From Acorus gramineus (Eukaryota; Streptophyta; Magnoliopsida; Acorales; Acoraceae), in assembly GCA_030737835.1 (NCBI GenBank), contig CM060847.1, positions 14,735,779 to 14,799,778 of the forward strand: DNA of 64,000 nucleotides. Direction: 5' to 3'. Below are positions 62,039 through 64,000 of the stretch, piece by piece. The notes beneath the pieces were generated by a model that was not told where the DNA came from, did not search any database, and saw nothing but the letters and a program-made list of their open reading frames with translations. Numbering within the stretch: the stretch's first letter is position 1; every line of letters starts with the position of its first letter. Position numbers and translations under genes: made by a program.

Positions 62039-62064
62039 GGGGGGGGGGGGGGGGGGGGGGGGGG
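62039..62064 (+). repeat. G26 homopolymer
   Basis: Twenty-six consecutive G on the plus strand. It could form a G-quadruplex; its true length may be affected by sequencing. Confidence 0.85.
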
Positions 62065-62819
62065 CATTATACACATAGCACAAAAGCCTCGTGAAATTGA
62101 AATCTTTTTGGGAGCCGGGTTTCTTGCCGGTTCTGTAATAAAATAAGAATAAGAATAAAAAATAAATATAAATAAAAAATTGTGAATGAACTTCTTGCAG
62201 ACAGAACTGCAACTTCTGTTTATTTGACTTACACTCATCCTGTGTTGATAAAAATTAAAAAAATTCATGTGAAACCGAGACAGCTAAGGAAGATTGGAGT
62301 TCGATGTATCTATCTAGTTTGATTGAAAGGTCAGCTAAAGAAGATTGGAGTTCGATGTATAAAACTTCTGTTTTTTTATGTATGTCATGTATCTTGTGAA
62401 GAAGAAACGCTGGTTTTGCGACTCCAGATTCTCTTCTTTTGGTGTTGATTCGTCATTCATGCAGTCTTAATGAAATATACGATGAACCATAAAAAAAGAT
62501 AAAAAAATATTTGTTTAATTTATTTGGATATATAGTTTTTTTTTTTTTTTTGTGAAATACATACCGTCATAAACAATTCAAAAGTGCATTGGAACAAAAG
62601 TAATTACAAGAATGATTATTACGACCTTTTTTATTTATTAAGGGGAGATTACAATTGAATGGCTAGAGAAATGATAATGTTCTTACCTATTACTATTTCT
62701 ATTTGACATGAAATAAAAAATATTTGCATTTATTTTAAAGGTCGATGAATATCTTCTAAATGAATGTATATACATCTTGAGATGAAAAATATAATTAAAT
62801 GCAAGACTAGTTTCACTGC

Positions 62820-62820
<1 letters not shown>

Positions 62821-62851
<31 letters not shown>
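62821..62851. repeat. (GA)n microsatellite
   Basis: About fifteen GA units in an AT-rich intergenic region without genes. Confidence 0.85.
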
Positions 62852-62853
<2 letters not shown>

Positions 62854-63439
62854 ATTATAATCCTTTGAAAAAGTTTACTTTATCACAATATTGTGATAAA
62901 ATATTTATATGATTTGTAAATGGAAAATGATTCACAGGTCCCATCTTTATAGGTTCCCAAGTAAGCTCCATATGTATAATACCTATTTTATCATTTTATG
63001 ATTTTTTCTTTATTCGGTAGCTGTTCTAATAATCAAAGAAACAGTTATAATTACTCCCTTCCATTTATATATAATTAATGACGGTGATAATAAATCATTT
63101 CCATTTATAATTCATGTTTCTTGTTTTGTTTTTGGATTCATTCTAATTGAATTATTTATACATCCATAATCAATATTTCATTTCCTTTTTAAAACACCAT
63201 TATTGTTTTTAAAAACACCTAGCACCAGATTGGAAATGATTTATGTTTATGCTGTTGTGTTGTAATTATTTGATTTTACATATTTATATTTATTGAATCT
63301 GGTCTTTGATTGTAAATTATTTTTATTGGTATGTTCTTTCATTTTAGATGATCTAACACAAATCTTCTAAATTCTTTTAAAATTTTCTTTTTTATTTGAA
63401 TTCAAATTCATATTTAAATGTGTAGTAACACTCTTTTTT

Positions 63440-64000
63440 TTTTCTTTGAAAGTGAGTTACATTTCACTTGTCATATAATTCACATTTCAATTGTCATATA
63501 CATGTGGTAACACTCAAATTCTATGTCATATACAAAGAAACATACATTTGATTTTGTCAATTACATTTAATAAGGAGTAAAATCAATTCTAAAAATGTCA
63601 GTTACCTTTATCAAATAATAAATTACTTTTATTATGCTTAGTTACATATAAAAACATATAAAAAGTCATATACAAATAATCAATTACATTTAACAATAGT
63701 GAGTTACATTCAGCCATTTAATCAGTTTCATTGTTATTATACTTTGTTACAATTGTAGTTACATTTTGTTAGTAGTAAGTTCCATTTTCAAATAGTCAGA
63801 TATATTTACATTTTGAAGGTCAGATACACATAGTCAGTTGAATTTATCAAAACTTAAGATAATATTATATGTTACATTCTAAAATACTCGGTTACATTAT
63901 CAAGTAGTTGATTTCATTCATTATTATTCTCAATTACATTTTAAAGGTCAAATACAAATAGTCAGTTACAAATACCATTTATGCAGATATATATATTGTT
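63440..64000. repeat. field of recurring GTTACATT-like motifs
   Basis: The words GAGTTACATT, AGTTACATTT, CAATTACATTT, GGTTACATT, CAGTTAC and TCATATAC or AATAGTCA recur every 20-50 bp to the end of the window, without fixed spacing. There is no coding potential. It may be a degenerate tandem repeat or the edge of a satellite. Confidence 0.6.

Overview
This is an AT-rich nuclear segment of a flowering-plant genome. The evidence is multi-exon plant genes with GT-AG introns, plastid-targeted proteins, telo-box and site II promoter motifs, and long intergenic stretches filled with MITEs, SINEs, solo LTRs and LTR-retrotransposon debris. I cannot name the species. All gene models were assembled by hand by joining exons at splice sites; every joined frame stays open, and the complete models come to lengths close to those remembered for their families.

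Layout: (1) 1-3229, minus: the 5' part of a Pcf11-like polyadenylation/cleavage factor (CID domain), running off the left edge. (2) 3.3-12.2 kb: intergenic, with a TIR element with internal repeats, a tRNA-derived SINE and MITEs. (3) 12656-15761, plus: plastid glucose-6-phosphate/phosphate translocator (GPT), 5 exons, 399 aa. (4) 19273-22485, minus: 40S ribosomal protein S14/uS11, 6 exons, 150 aa. (5) 22.7-26.4 kb: repeats, including a TIR element carrying joined scraps of plastid ndhD and atpF. (6) 26421-31799, minus: 60S ribosomal protein L36a/L44 (eL42), 105 aa, with a 4.9-kb first intron holding nine tandem copies of what looks like an H/ACA snoRNA on the host strand. (7) 33411-38815, minus: tryptophan synthase beta chain, 464 aa, with a large inverted repeat of LTR-gag retrotransposon sequence in intron 1. 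(8) 39.1-44.9 kb: a hAT-like MITE and two solo LTRs (0.8 and 2.9 kb), each with a 5-bp target duplication. (9) 45034-48626, plus: small conserved-looking gene, 91 aa, unknown function. (10) 49999-54445, plus: GH1 beta-glucosidase of the monolignol-glucosidase type, 12 exons, 517 aa. (11) 58410-60547, minus: SGP/Spg1-like small GTPase, 289 aa. (12) 60.6-64 kb: intergenic, with a SINE-like copy, a G26 tract and a stretch of recurring GTTACATT motifs.

The genes are ordinary single plant genes rather than a cluster; the only functional link is that two ribosomal protein genes lie side by side on the same strand. The most unusual structure is the snoRNA array in the eL42 intron: the guide-like pocket sequences are nearly invariant while stems and loops vary, and a SINE insertion in one unit can be dated against empty sites in the others. 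Next are the plastid-DNA chimera inside a transposon-like element and the intronic retrotransposon hairpin in the tryptophan synthase gene.
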